A stretch of DNA of 64,000 bases from Odontocerum albicorne (taxonomy: Eukaryota > Arthropoda > Insecta > Trichoptera > Odontoceridae). Below the pieces are notes generated by a model. That model was not told where the DNA came from and did not search any database. It was given only the letters and a program-made list of their open reading frames with translations. Each line of letters opens with the position of its first letter. Position 1 is the first letter of the stretch. The position numbers and the translations under genes were made by a program. The stretch lies in the NCBI GenBank assembly GCA_949825065.1, contig OX463864.1:18922874-18986873 (forward strand). The letters run 5' to 3'. This document shows positions 63,641-64,000 of this stretch, piece after piece.

Positions 63641-63865
63641 ACAGCGGACCTTTTCAGGGAGTATCGGGTCCTGAACATAGCCAATTTACATCTCGAGTCC
63701 ATTCTCTGGCACTATCATCGAGAGGAAGGGAAGATGCAGACTCAGCAGAGACACATGGCACGCGTGGCAACTGATCAAATTAATGTTCACTATCCCTAGA
63801 GTTATAACATATTTTGCCCAAAGGCGATATGGCTATTTAGCTCCCATGACATATAGTACAATGAA
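63617..63865 (+). pseudogene. LINE-2a coding fragment, copy 3
   Basis: KLPAQYPTADLFREYRVLNI, ANLHLESILWHYHREEGKMQ, TQQRHMARVATDQIN, then, shifted, the CPKAIWLFSSHDI-like remnant of QRRYGYLAPMTY. It aligns with 50,600-50,850. Its first ~40 bases (AAACTTCCTGCCCAGTATCC, CACAGCGG) are also the reverse complement of the start of LINE-1a copies C and F. Confidence 0.8.
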
Positions 63866-63867
63866 CC

Positions 63868-64000
63868 GGGAAGGCTAATGAACAGTCTCTGTTTGAGCGT
63901 AGCGCAAGTCCATGATCGAAAAGACGTTACAATTTTCGACGAAATTAGAGGGGACGACGAGACAGTTAAGGACATACAATATGGATAGTATGTGAATTTG
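63868..64000 (-). pseudogene. LINE-1a fragment, copy G, continues past the window
   Basis: CCGGGAAGGCTAATGAACAG, TCTCTGTTTGAGCGTAGCGC, GATCGAAAAGACGTTACAAT and TAGTATGTGAATTTG repeat 63,460-63,606 in the same orientation about 400 bases further on. The window ends inside the copy. Confidence 0.85.

Overview
The window looks like a repeat-rich, gene-poor stretch of an insect (arthropod) nuclear genome. The evidence is AT-rich sequence with no operons or dense coding, degenerate non-LTR retrotransposon ends, tRNA-derived SINEs, four kinds of cut-and-paste DNA transposon (mariner/IS630, PIF-Harbinger, hAT, piggyBac-type), Penelope-like termini, and a short run of the arthropod telomere unit TTAGG. 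I cannot name the species. I found no convincing host protein-coding gene, no rRNA and no free-standing tRNA. Every long open frame I could explain is a transposon remnant or a minisatellite artefact.

Layout. 0-10 kb: a ~108-bp tandem array (343-1103), a dispersed repeat present twice in opposite orientation (1480-2145 and 8635-9240), an RTE-type LINE 3' end (3057-3722), other LINE ends, a SINE and a TTAA-flanked piggyBac-type MITE (5993-6459). 9.7-10.5 kb: a hairpin-ended element holding seven 68-bp repeats. 13.4-18.1 kb: two copies of a G-run repeat, a 48-bp minisatellite open in all three forward frames, and two LINE 3' tails. 20.6-23.9 kb: a ~2.4-kb imperfect foldback of Penelope-like sequence with hammerhead-ribozyme-like motifs. 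29-38 kb: a 240-bp foldback MITE, SINEs, a 20-bp array, a decayed mariner split by a G-run repeat, and two head-to-tail LINE ends. 38,991-42,418: a PIF/Harbinger element with TTA target duplications, in which a 135-bp satellite and a nested hAT occupy the space after transposase exon 1. 42.6-44.75 kb: a 29-bp satellite with higher-order periodicity. 45.1-49.99 kb: second piggyBac-type MITE, an internally deleted mariner with both ends, a SINE and LINE ends. 50-57.8 kb: LINE ends, AT-rich nested repeats, a 25-bp array, a tandem array of a LINE C-terminal module, and a zinc-finger LINE end next to TTAGG units. 58-64 kb: an IS630/mariner remnant, SINEs, a homogeneous 84-bp array, and a composite of two LINE families in opposite orientation.

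How the parts relate. Each DNA transposon seen is non-autonomous: transposases are truncated, frameshifted or absent while terminal repeats and target duplications remain. One SINE family (SINE-A) shares its 3' tail with the most abundant LINE family (LINE-1a), as expected if that LINE's machinery moved it. Many tandem arrays lie inside transposons or consist of transposon sequence (Harbinger, the hairpin element, a LINE C-terminus), suggesting that local tandem expansion of transposon sequence has shaped the region.

All family assignments were made by eye from motifs and from copy-to-copy comparison within the window. No database search was run.
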